Source: Geosiphon pyriformis
Lineage: Eukaryota > Glomeromycota > Glomeromycetes > Archaeosporales > Geosiphonaceae
Length of the DNA stretch: 49,134 bases
Direction: 5' to 3'
Assembly: GCA_016748015.1 (NCBI GenBank)
Contig: JAAOMT010000572.1
Coordinates: 111,072 to 160,205, forward strand
The translations under genes and the position numbers were made by a program. Shown here one piece after another: positions 1-8,382 of the stretch. How positions within the stretch are numbered: the first letter of the stretch is position 1; every line of letters starts with the position of its first letter. The notes beneath the pieces are model-generated. The model worked only from the letters and a program-made list of their open reading frames with translations. It was not told where the DNA came from and did no database searches.

Positions 1-144
1 TTGAAACACTATCATTCCAGAAACAATCCTGAACCATTAATTCCACAAATTGGTACACATTCCTCTTTAATTAATCCTGAAGATATTCCCCGAAATTTAG
101 AACTAATAATTATAATAGAACAACAACCAAACTTGAATACTTAA
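1..144 (+). CDS. 3' end of an unrecognised ORF, open at the window edge
   Basis: The first 47 codons read without a stop from base 1 to a TAA at 142-144, so this is the C-terminal end of a frame that starts outside the window. The peptide is rich in N, P, I and Q with no motif I recognise. Its codons keep C at many positions, unlike the decayed elements further right. It could be the end of a cellular gene or the tail of a retroelement polyprotein: it lies about 830 bp upstream of an LTR in the same orientation. Function cannot be assigned from this fragment. Confidence 0.35.
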   Translation: MKHYHSRNNPEPLIPQIGTHSSLINPEDIPRNLELIIIIEQQPNLNT

Positions 145-328
145 ATTTTACAATAATTTTCTAATAAAAACACAAAGACAAAAATAGTAAATAATTACAA
201 AACACCCAAACCCAAAAACAAATAAAAACCCCATATCCAAAAATAATTTTTTTTATTCTCTCTTTTCATAATTAGTCAATTTTATTATGATTATTCTCTG
301 AAATATTCAACAAATATCCCAAAAATTA

Positions 329-993
329 ATGTTAGCCTTGAAAACACTCCCTGACTTATCTATAACGATTAATAGAAATCAAATTAATTACATTCAGAAA
401 GAAAACACAGCCCCAGTAGTAAATCATTTACAGAACTATTACTCTTATAAAAGAAAAACAAGAAGTCACTCTGAGAATAGATACCAAGACTTTTGAAGCA
501 GGCACTAGAAGAAAATCTTTTAATTGCCCCTATTAACATTTCACCAAATGCTACAATACAACAAAAACTTCTACTACTTCTTAATAAACAGAACAATGAA
601 CACACCCCTATCTATAAATACTTTCAAATTGGAAAAACACTTTATGAACAAAAACTGGAACTTGAAGCAACAAATCTTACTCCTGAAGCTATACAAAAAC
701 AAATCCACAATGAATTCAAAACAGCAGCTGGACCAACAAACACTCGCTACAGACTTAGAGCAGCTCTTAGACTCTATGACTTGTTTAATACTTGTGAAAA
801 TGTTCTACAAAATCCAATACTGCAACCAATGAAAATCCAATACATTGGCAAACTTACAGAACTGAAATTTCAACAATTTTCAGACCAAATTACTTCAATT
901 ATTTTGGATCACTATCTCAATATCACAGATAGTGCTTGGACTTTGACAGAGCTCAGTCTTGAGGAAGAGATTATGTTACCAGTAGAATTTTAG
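329..993 (+). pseudogene. Unrecognised ORF in two overlapping frames, running into an LTR
   Basis: An ATG at 329 opens a 55-codon frame that stops at 494-496. A second frame continues from about 481 to a TAG at 991-993. The join between a basic stretch (KRKTRSHSENRYQDF) and KQALEENLL looks natural across a one-base frameshift, so I read this as one protein of about 220 residues broken once; an intron is the alternative. The second part is predicted mostly helical, with a central ALRLYDLFN segment followed by a short LTELKFQQFSDQI helix. From memory this resembles small uncharacterised ORFs in Glomeromycotina, but I cannot name a family. The last codons lie inside LTR-A, whose first base is 974, so the true C-terminus is uncertain. 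It may be a downstream ORF of the family A element. Confidence 0.4.
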
Positions 994-1943
994 CTATTAA
1001 TTAACATGAAATTACCCTTATAATTCCTATAATTTATTAGTATATTAATATTATTTCAAATTATCATTTATTATTTAATCAATTATCACATATCACGATT
1101 CAATTAAAATAATCTAATTAGTATAACAGAAAGTAGGATGATCAAATTACACAATACCCTGAACTTTATAACATTCAAAAATTCGCCGAAATTTACAGAA
1201 ATTCGCCGAAATTATGAATAGTTCACCCAAATTAATCAATAGTTCAGTGAAATAACTTGTAGTTCATCAAAATGTATTTTTAATTTGCTGAAATTTAAGC
1301 AAAGAGAAAAAGTGCAAGTTCATAGACTAGTACTACAACAAGTTGTATAAAAGAAGAGCTTTTCTCTTCTGGAAAATGTATTTTACTTTAGATTTATCAC
1401 TTAGAACCATTCCTACACACACAAAAAGAAATAAATATCAAATAATTCGAAAAACCAAACTCTTTAAATTATTGTATTTGGAAAATCTTCAAAACCCAAC
1501 TAACATTTTGAAATTGACTAGCTACCAATTTCAGTAAACTGTTAGTGACTCCAGGTCTGGATAGAAAACGTTTCTCTTGACAAAATTTTATTTCTTTTAC
1601 ATTTTTTTTATTTTTTTATTTTTTTTATTATAATTATTAGGGTAGCTTACAGACAAGATTCCTGTAGAAGAGTTGACTTTTACAGCAAAGTAACTATACA
1701 TTTTAGTGAGCTTCCAGACGAGCAATTCCTGGGAAAAAGTTGATGTTTACTACAACATAACTACATAAAGTAACTGGCATGGAATTGGCCATTCCACTTA
1801 TAAGCCCAGCAAGTTCAAATTATAGAAGATAATTTGAAGATAAATTCAGTTATTGGAGGTTCAACTACTTTCTAAGAATGTAAATTCACAGTAAATCAAT
1901 ATTACCAACATTTAAGAAAAGAGACCAAAAACCTCCAGTAATA
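974..1943 (+). repeat. LTR of family A, copy 1 (plus orientation)
   Basis: Begins TGTTACCAGTAG and ends CCTCCAGTAATA, the decayed form of GTAACA, giving a 6-bp terminal inverted repeat. It is 970 bp and aligns end to end with the minus-strand LTR at 5061-6039 and with three solo copies elsewhere. It holds two units of a ~20-bp TTCGCCGAA repeat near 1183-1225, a TATA box, and T-rich runs near 1600-1630. The flanking tetranucleotides (ATTA and CCAG) do not match, so it is not a simple solo insertion. A purine tract, GAGGAAGAGA at 961-970, lies three bases before its start and looks like a polypurine tract, as expected for a 3' LTR. Confidence 0.88.
1335..1353 (+). promoter_or_regulatory. LTR-A core promoter: inverted repeat plus TATA box
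   Basis: ACAAC-AA-GTTGT (1335-1346) is a 5-bp inverted repeat running directly into TATAAAAG (1346-1353). The same block is kept almost unchanged in the other LTR-A copies, near 5648-5667 (minus), 19487-19505 (plus) and 23985-24003 (minus), while surrounding bases vary. I infer that it is the pol II core promoter of the element, with transcription starting some tens of bases downstream. Confidence 0.6.
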
Positions 1944-2560
1944 CCAGCTAATTCCATGGTATACTCAATGTATTTAGCTTCTTTCATTTGGCAGACATCT
2001 TCTTGGGTGGCTCTATTGATCAATGTCATTGCTAGGTCAAAAATCATTTCAGCATCATGAGGGTAGTGATAAAGTTTATTGAGAGCACTGTTGTATGCTG
2101 CATTAAATGGTGTTTCTCTTCTGATTTTTTCCGAAATTGATAGAGCATATTGACAGATCTGATCACATACTCCTCTTCTCATTGTTATATTAATCCAATT
2201 GCATTCTTCTGGTAGTTTTTCTTCACAAGTAAGGCAAAGAGTTTTGTCCTATTTTCCACTTCTCTTTGGAGATCCAAATCGTTCTCTATGACATGTCTTG
2301 TAGAAGTAACAAGTGCAAGTTTCATATTCTTCTTCTGGAGAAATACAGGCTCCCATAGATAAAAGCTTCTTTTTGCAATCTTTGCATTTTAGTGGAATGT
2401 ATAATGGTTCTTTTTGTGGTTTTGGTATGGAATATTTAACTTTTTTTCATCTTCTTGATTCTTCAAAAATCTCTTGTTCTGTTTCTTCAGCCCAATTGGA
2501 TGGTGATCCAAGAGCCATGTAGGTTTTAGTGAGTGGCATTTTCTTCTCTTCTTTAAATTC
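1944..2560 (-). pseudogene. Cysteine-rich domain downstream of protease, family A element
   Basis: Minus-strand translation from about 2440 gives C-x2-C, then KKLLSMGAC, a tyrosine-rich stretch with two more cysteines, then HRERFG, PKRSGK, a stop where R element has W, and LCLTCEEKL. The same arrangement stands between protease and dUTPase in the family B element at 47190-47460, so it is a conserved module and not chance. The spacing suggests two or three zinc-binding pairs. I do not recognise the fold by name. A helical segment (1950-2182) follows, and the frame then runs by accident into the inverted LTR. Confidence 0.6.
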
Positions 2561-3148
2561 AAATACTGGAGCTTTTTCTGATCATTTGTTAAAGGTACTA
2601 CAGATTGTAGATACTATAGTATATTGTCCTTGGTATGAGATTTTAAGTTCTTGAGTTTTCCAGTTCAGGTTTGCATTGGCCTTGAGAAGCCAATCATTTC
2701 CGACTAGAGCTTGGTATTGGGGTGCATCTATAACAAGAACTTTAACTAGAATAGTGATTCCATCAATTGTAAAGGGGAAATCATTAATTTTTTCTACTGG
2801 AGTTTTTTTTATACCATCAGCTGTAACAATAACTGTTTGAGCTGGTCTGTCTACATTTCATTTGAGTTGTTGCATCAGCTGGTAAGTGATGATACTTCCA
2901 GTCAATCCACTATTTAAGATTAAGTAAATGGGTTTTCTTTTTACTGTAGCTTCTGTGTACATAGCAGTAATTGCTTTCTGTTCATTGACTGCTGTATTAC
3001 TAAGCAGAAATGGTGATTCATTTGCTTCAAATTCAAATGGAAATATATCTGACAGATTGGCATTTTGGGCAATTTGAGCTGATAGAATGGTGTGGTTGAA
3101 AGAGTTTGATCTTAGCACTGCAACTTCACTTTCAGAAAGTGCAGTTTG
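2560..3148 (-). pseudogene. Retropepsin-like aspartic protease region of family A element
   Basis: Continues the gag frame. The active-site segment reads LILNSGLTGSIIT near 2890-2930, where retropepsins have D-S/T-G, so the catalytic Asp is now Asn (GAT to AAT, a G to A transition). Downstream, VLVIDAPQYQALVGNDWL near 2670-2730 is the flap-to-C-terminal part, and the family B protease has nearly the same sequence there. A TGA at about 2855 interrupts the frame. The enzyme would have cut the gag-pol polyprotein; this copy cannot be active. Confidence 0.75.
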
Positions 3149-5151
3149 TTAAAAATCCGATTCCTCTGGTATTGTAAGATAACTGGGTTGAGTGTGATAG
3201 TGATTGGGTCTTTGCTGACCAGAATTTCGGGGAACTAACTGGTTATTTGGATTGATTCTGTTGTTGTTACTCTGCAATTGATTTTGGAGTGTAAATCGGT
3301 TATGTTGAACCAATCTTCTTGCTGATACTTGATATTGTTGAGTGGGTGGTGTCTGATATGGCTGAATTGGTAAAAGTTGCTGATATTGTTGCTGCATTGG
3401 TTGTGAAGCTGGTGGATAGTAACTGTTTTGATTTTGTGGTCTTGGTGAATAATAGATTGGTGATGGAGATTGGTAATAAAATTGTTGTAGTAAAAAGTAA
3501 TGTTGATTACTCTTGTTTTGTTGGTCTCTTTGTAATTTCCTACAATCTCGTTTCCAGTGTTCTGAAATTCCACAATAATGACAATTTTGAGGTTGGTTGT
3601 TGGATGGTGATCCAAAATTGTTTTGGTTGCATTATTGTGAGAGTTGATATCTTTGTGGTTGTTGTTGCTATTGTTGTTGGTTTGTGAAGTAGCTTTCAAT
3701 CTTTTTTGTGAATTGGTCTATCTTCTCTTCAGCTGCTGAGCTGGTTTCTCCAATTGCAAGGTTTACAAGCTTGGTGTGATTTGCTTCTTCCATTGCTATT
3801 TCATAGCTTTTTGCATGTCTAATAGCAGTTGCTAAGTCTGCTAGAGCATGTGGACAGACTTTTTTAATCAGTTTGTCTTTTAACCCTGCTATAAACTGAT
3901 CCAGAATTTGAGCATCAGAATAGTAGTTATTGGTTTCCAATTGTCAGATTTGTCTGAGAAGTTTGTTAAATCTTCCAAGATAGGTCATAACAGTTTCAGA
4001 TGTTTCTTGTTTGATATTGTAAAAGCAGTTTCTGAGAGTGATAGAGGTATTGTTGTCAATGAATTGTTGTAGAAAAGCATCTTTGAATGCTTGCCAGTTT
4101 TCAAATGATTCTTCTAAATTTTCAAACTATTCTCCTGCTGTTCCTTAGAGAAAGTAGGGAATTGCTTTAAGCATTCTTGCTGCACTCCAACCATTTGCAT
4201 CTCCTGCTTTTTGAACTTTCTCAAGTTATTCTTGAGAACTGGTATCATTGTCTTCATCAGTGAATTCTGGAATTTTTGCAATATAAGCAGTTGCCATTTC
4301 TTCTTTGTTTTCTGTGATTTTTTCTGGTTTTGATTCAGTTTTTTTACTTTCCAAGCTTTTTGAATGATTACTTTCGTTTTCCTGTAAGTAATCAATGATA
4401 TTGGCACTTGTTGATATTGGTTCTTGTTGTTGAGTAGGATTTTTAGATGACTAAAAATCTTCTGGTCTGGAGAAACAGTTAAGTAGTGAACTTGGTGTTT
4501 GTGGTTAAACAAGTGAAATTGGAAATGGTGTAATAGAAAGTGGTAATTTGACACTGGTTCTTTGTTCAGGTGTTTGCAAGTGTTTGGCAGTTGTCTTTGG
4601 TAGTATTGGAGTGTTTGGAGCGGTTTTTGAGTGTTGTTTCACTTTTTGTTTGCCTTTGTTGCCTGTTTCTGTTTCTGATTCAAAGTCAAAAAAGTATTTA
4701 GACTATACTGAGTATTTTTTTCACAATACTTGATAATGTTGTAATTGAGTTCTTGAAAGTAAGTGGCAAGTGTTTCACTGTTAAGGTCTTCAGTTCCCAA
4801 TTGTGAATAGTGTACTAGATTATTGTAGAGATTGCTTCTCACTTCTGAAATGTTGTAATTTCCAAAAAAATAATTGTTGATGCAATTTTCAATATATTGG
4901 TATACTGATTTCTTAACAACTTCAATTCCGTCTGGGATGTTGAATCTTTGTTTGCAGTGGGTGTAAATTGTCTGATAATACTCTAGAGTTGTTGTGTCTG
5001 GTGTGGTCACCACTTTGAAGTTTGTTGTTTGCTGTGTTATTTCTGTGAGAGAGCACCAAATGTTACTGGAGGTTTTTGGTCTCTTTTTTTGAATGTTGTA
5101 ACTGCCTGTTGGTTGCAAATTCACGTTTTCTAGAAGTAGTTGAACCTCCAA
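3149..5151 (-). pseudogene. gag of family A element (capsid plus nucleocapsid), broken
   Basis: Encodes the structural polyprotein that would coat the element's RNA. A long N-terminal frame (5151-4639) has no methionine and is already open inside the LTR. After at least one frameshift there is a typical retrotransposon gag core, with a TAYIAKIPEF start, a GEWFENL-like segment whose W is now a stop, and ILDQFIAGL near 3900. A nucleocapsid zinc knuckle, CHYCGISEHWKRDC (C-x2-C-x4-H-x4-C), lies near 3540-3585. A Q/N/P-rich tail follows and ends in TAA at 3149. The protease that follows is in the same frame, so this TAA (TTT TAA CAA) may be a decayed CAA rather than the original end. Confidence 0.75.
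5041..5058 (-). other. Primer-binding site of family A element
   Basis: Two bases inside the LTR end, the minus strand reads TGGTGCTCTCTCACAG. The leading TGG is the usual complement of a tRNA 3' CCA end, and the position is right for priming minus-strand DNA synthesis. The family B elements have TGGTGCT at the same place (44062) and then diverge. The tRNA cannot be named without a tRNA set from the same genome. Confidence 0.6.
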
Positions 5152-6039
5152 TAACTGAATTTATCTTCAAACTATCTTCTATAATTTGAACTGCTGGGCT
5201 TATAAGTAGAATGGCCAATTTCTTGCCAGTTACTTTATGTAGTTACATTGTAGTAAACATCAACTCTTTTCCAGAAATTGCTTGTCTGGAAGCTCACTAA
5301 AAATGTGTAGTTACTTTGCTGTGAAAGTCAACTCTTCTACAGGAATCTCGTCTGTAGGCTACCCTAATAATTGTAATAAGAAAAGAAAAGAAATGTAAAA
5401 GAAATTGAATTCTATTAAGGAAAACGTTTTCTATCCAGGCCTGGAATCACTAACAGTTTACTGAAATTGGTAGCTAATCAATTTTAAAATGTTAGTTGAG
5501 TTTTGGGAATTTTCCAAGTACAATAATTAAAGAATTTGGTTTTTTAAATTATTTGATATTTATTTCTTTTTGTGTGTGTAGAAATGGTTTTAAGTAATAA
5601 ATCTAAAGTAAGATACATTTTCTTGAAGAAAAAAGCTCTTTTTTTATACAACTTGTTGTAGTACTAGTCTATGAACTTGCACTTTTTCTCTTTGCTTAAA
5701 TTTTGGCAAACTAAAGATACATTTTGATGGACTACAAGTTATTTTGCTGAACTATTGATTAATTTGGGTGAACTATTCATAATTTCAGCAAATTTCTATA
5801 AATTTTGGCAAATTTCTGTAAATTTCGGCAAACTTTTGAATGTTACAAAATTCAAAGCATTGTGTAATTTGATCATCCTACTTTTTGTTATACTAATTGG
5901 ATTATTTAATTGAATCATGATATGTGATAATTGATTAAATAATAAATGATAATTTGAAATGATATTAATATATTAATTAATTATAGGAATTATAAGAGTA
6001 ATTTCATGCTAATTAATAGCTAAAATTCTACTGGTAACA
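5061..6039 (-). repeat. LTR of family A, copy 2 (5' LTR, minus orientation)
   Basis: A 979-bp LTR with ends TGTTAC (at 6039) and GTAACA (at 5061), both intact. It is about 95% identical by eye to copy 1; most differences are C/T or G/A. It carries three units of the ~20-bp TTCGGCGAA repeat near 5780-5835 in which the CG sites have mostly become CA or TG. A TATA box lies near 5650. It abuts the truncated LINE-a at 6040. Confidence 0.88.
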
Positions 6040-6371
6040 ATGTAGCCAAAGTGGTGGGAGATCATGAAACTTGGCCATCAAGGGATTGGTTTAGAGTGCT
6101 TTTGTTTACTTTGCCAGTGGAAACAATGGCATATGATCTTAGGACTCTTCTGGATGGGGCTGGTGGGAAAACTTGCATCATCAACAGATCTCTGGAAACT
6201 GGTAATAGGATTTATTGTGCTGTAGTCAGTTTTGAATCTAATAGTGATCTGAAATCTGCTTTTTACACGGAGACAATTCTTGGTGGTATTAAACTTTCTT
6301 GGGTGAGAATAGATCTAGTTTGGTGTGAAAAATGCAGAAAGCTTGGTTATTCTGCTCTGGAATGTGATGTA

Positions 6372-6400
6372 CAGAGTGGTATAAAAAGTATTGGACACTT
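6372..6400 (+). repeat. Tc1 left terminal inverted repeat
   Basis: Starts CAGAGTGG and continues GTATAAAAAGTATTGGACAC. It is complementary to 7697-7725 except at two positions near the outer end. Confidence 0.9.
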
Positions 6401-6469
6401 TTATAATATGTTATATAAAAGAACTAACTTATGAATCATTAATTTTTTTTTATTATATTAAAATACATG

Positions 6470-7507
6470 TTAGTATTTTGTTTGACCCCCATTTGCTTCA
6501 AGAATAGCTTGAACTTAATGTGGCATAGACTTGATTAAATTACAATAGTAATTTACAGGTATCGCATCCCATTCTTTCTTAACCCACTGTTTCAATTGTA
6601 CAATATTTGAGGGTTGTGAATTACGTTGATGAATTTTAACTTCAATATATGATCAAAGATTTTCTATTGGAGTAATATCAGGACTTTGTGCTGGCCAAGA
6701 AAGTAATTCAACATTTGAAGAGGCAAGAAAAGAACGTGCAACTTTTGATGTGTGAATTGGTGCATTGTCTTCCTGAAAAAAAAACTTTTTTTTAGTTTTT
6801 TTTGCATAAAGTTTTACCATAGGGATTGCATAATTAGCCAAGGTTTCGTGGTGTATAACTCCAATAATATGACCAACCAAAGGAATTAAAGGACCCAAAC
6901 CAACCCATGAAAAACATCCCCAAAACATGCGACCAAAGCTTTTTTTAACTGTAGCTGCAATACAATCCTTATGAAACTTTTCGGAAGGTTTATGCCATAC
7001 ACGTCCAAATCCTGTAGTCCTAAATTGTGTATATGTAGATTCATCTGACCAAACAACTTGTTTAAAATCTTCTACTGTCCAATTTTCATAAGTACAAGCC
7101 CATTGTAAACATTTTTCTTTATTTGATTTAGAAATTAATGGCTTAAAACAAGGAATGCACGAGCGAAGTCCTTCTTGAGCTAATCCATTTCGAATAGTTT
7201 GTATAGAAATAGATTTGTTGGTATCTTTAATAAAATTCAATCGTATTTGAGAAAGAGTTTGGCAGCGGATTTTTTTATTCTCCATTATTGAATATTTGAG
7301 TTGTTTACGTGCGCATTTGTCAAGAATTTGTGGTCAGCCCATTCGTTTTTTAGGAAGTTTTTTTAGCTCATATGACTTCCATACACATATTACAGAAGAA
7401 CGTGAACATCCAATAGTTGTTAAAATCTTACTATTTGTATGTCCTAACTTTTTTGCTGAAATAATCTTTCCTTTTTGGTATTCAAAAAGTTTTTTTCTAA
7501 GACACAT
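6470..7507 (-). pseudogene. Tc1-family DD34E transposase, two in-frame stops
   Basis: Cut-and-paste transposase of 345 codons, a usual length for Tc1. From the ATG at 7507 it has a helix-turn-helix N-terminus, a decayed GRPQ-like linker in which R is TGA, and a second DNA-binding half. The catalytic core follows: first D in VVWSDEST, second D in FFQEDNAP, and E in TPIENL, with 34 residues between the second D and E (DD34E). All three acidic residues are kept. The stops are at GR(P) (CGA to TGA) and just after ENL, where W has become TGA; both are single C to T or G to A changes. The product would act in the nucleus on the terminal repeats. Confidence 0.92.
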
Positions 7508-7696
7508 TTGATGCGGTAAATTTTTTCATGACAAGAATATTTGATATTTTATAAATACGCGTATGATCCACTGTTGTGTTTTACAAGGACGCAATTTATG
7601 TTGATTTGTAGATTATAACTATAAGTAATTATAAAAAAAATTATGGCTTAAATTGGTAATGGTATTACTATATATAGCCTTTTTTATATATTATAT

Positions 7697-7725
7697 TAAG
7701 TGTCCAATACTTTTTATACCTCCCT
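7697..7725 (-). repeat. Tc1 right terminal inverted repeat
   Basis: On the minus strand starts CAGGGAGG and continues GTATAAAAAGTATTGGACAC, matching the left repeat; followed by the TA duplication at 7726-7727. Confidence 0.9.
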
Positions 7726-8382
7726 GTATCTGTTGCATCTCCACCTAAGCCTTCAAAAACATTTAAAAGAGTTGCATCTGATGAATATTGTCTTCAGTTG
7801 ATGAAATTGTATGAAAAAAAAGTGTTTCAATATCTCACCCTGCTGCCTTTGGTGGCAAATCTTGGACCCAAGTGGTCACACTTGCTGGTTTTCTGGTGGT
7901 CTTTGTTCCAGTTCTGGTTTCGGTTCTAATCTTCTTCTTTCTGGTGCCTTAAATTTAGACAGTAATTTTTCTCTTACTTTAACCAACACCCCCTCTTAGA
8001 ATGCTCATTTGGCCACTTTGGAATGCTCCTTGGAGTTTTTAACAGATCAAGTGTCTGGTATATTGAAAAAGTTAAGTAGCATGAAACTGAAATCTATGGC
8101 AACTCTTTCTAATGTTCCTCTTCTGACCACTTCCATCTCTCTGGTGCTGCATTTGGATGTGAATATGATTTTGGATAATATGACATTGACTTCTGCTCCT
8201 CCTCTCCCAGCTGTGAATGACATGGTTCATAATTTTAGCTCAAGTTTTTCTAAGGTTCTGACCTCCAAAATGGGCAGATTGGAATCAAAAATGGTGGCTT
8301 TTGAGGTCTCAATTGGTTTGGTCTTGGAAAGGTTGGATCATTTATGTTCTGGTGCAGATTTTTCAGCTCTCCTTCTTTCTCA

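Larger units (their letters stand above)
1944..6039 (-). mobile_element. Family A Ty3-like LTR retroelement, rearranged and truncated
   Basis: Read on the minus strand this is 5' LTR (6039-5061), primer-binding site, gag with zinc knuckle, protease and a cysteine-rich domain. The expected dUTPase-RT-RNase H-integrase part is missing. Instead the body stops at 1944, exactly against the U5 end of a second LTR in the opposite orientation (974-1943). The outer flanks (ATTA, ATGT) share no 4-bp target duplication. All coding parts carry in-frame stops of the CAA to TAA or TGG to TGA type. It is related to the family B elements in gag, protease and cysteine-rich regions, but the LTR sequence differs apart from its ends. 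Confidence 0.8.
6372..7725 (-). mobile_element. Tc1/mariner-type DNA transposon inside LINE-a ORF1
   Basis: A 1354-bp element bounded by imperfect terminal inverted repeats and flanked by a TA duplication (6370-6371 and 7726-7727), the signature of Tc1/mariner insertion. It carries one transposase gene on the minus strand. The insertion is precise: joining the flanks at TA gives back an open ORF1 frame. The left repeat has two mismatches to the right one near its outer end, and the transposase has two stops, so this copy is probably immobile. Confidence 0.93.

Noticed and set aside
3235-3699. Overlapping long ORFs on both strands rich in N, Q, V
   Set aside because: They are frame shadows of the Q/N-rich nucleocapsid tail of family A gag, which has the recognisable zinc knuckle in another frame.
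970-6043. The inverted LTR-A pair as a single ordinary insertion with target duplication
   Set aside because: The outer tetranucleotides ATTA and ATGT do not match, and the LTRs point in opposite directions.
6051-6434. 127-codon ORF as an independent gene next to the LTR
   Set aside because: It is LINE-a ORF1 running by chance into the Tc1 terminal repeat; the part after 6371 is transposon sequence.
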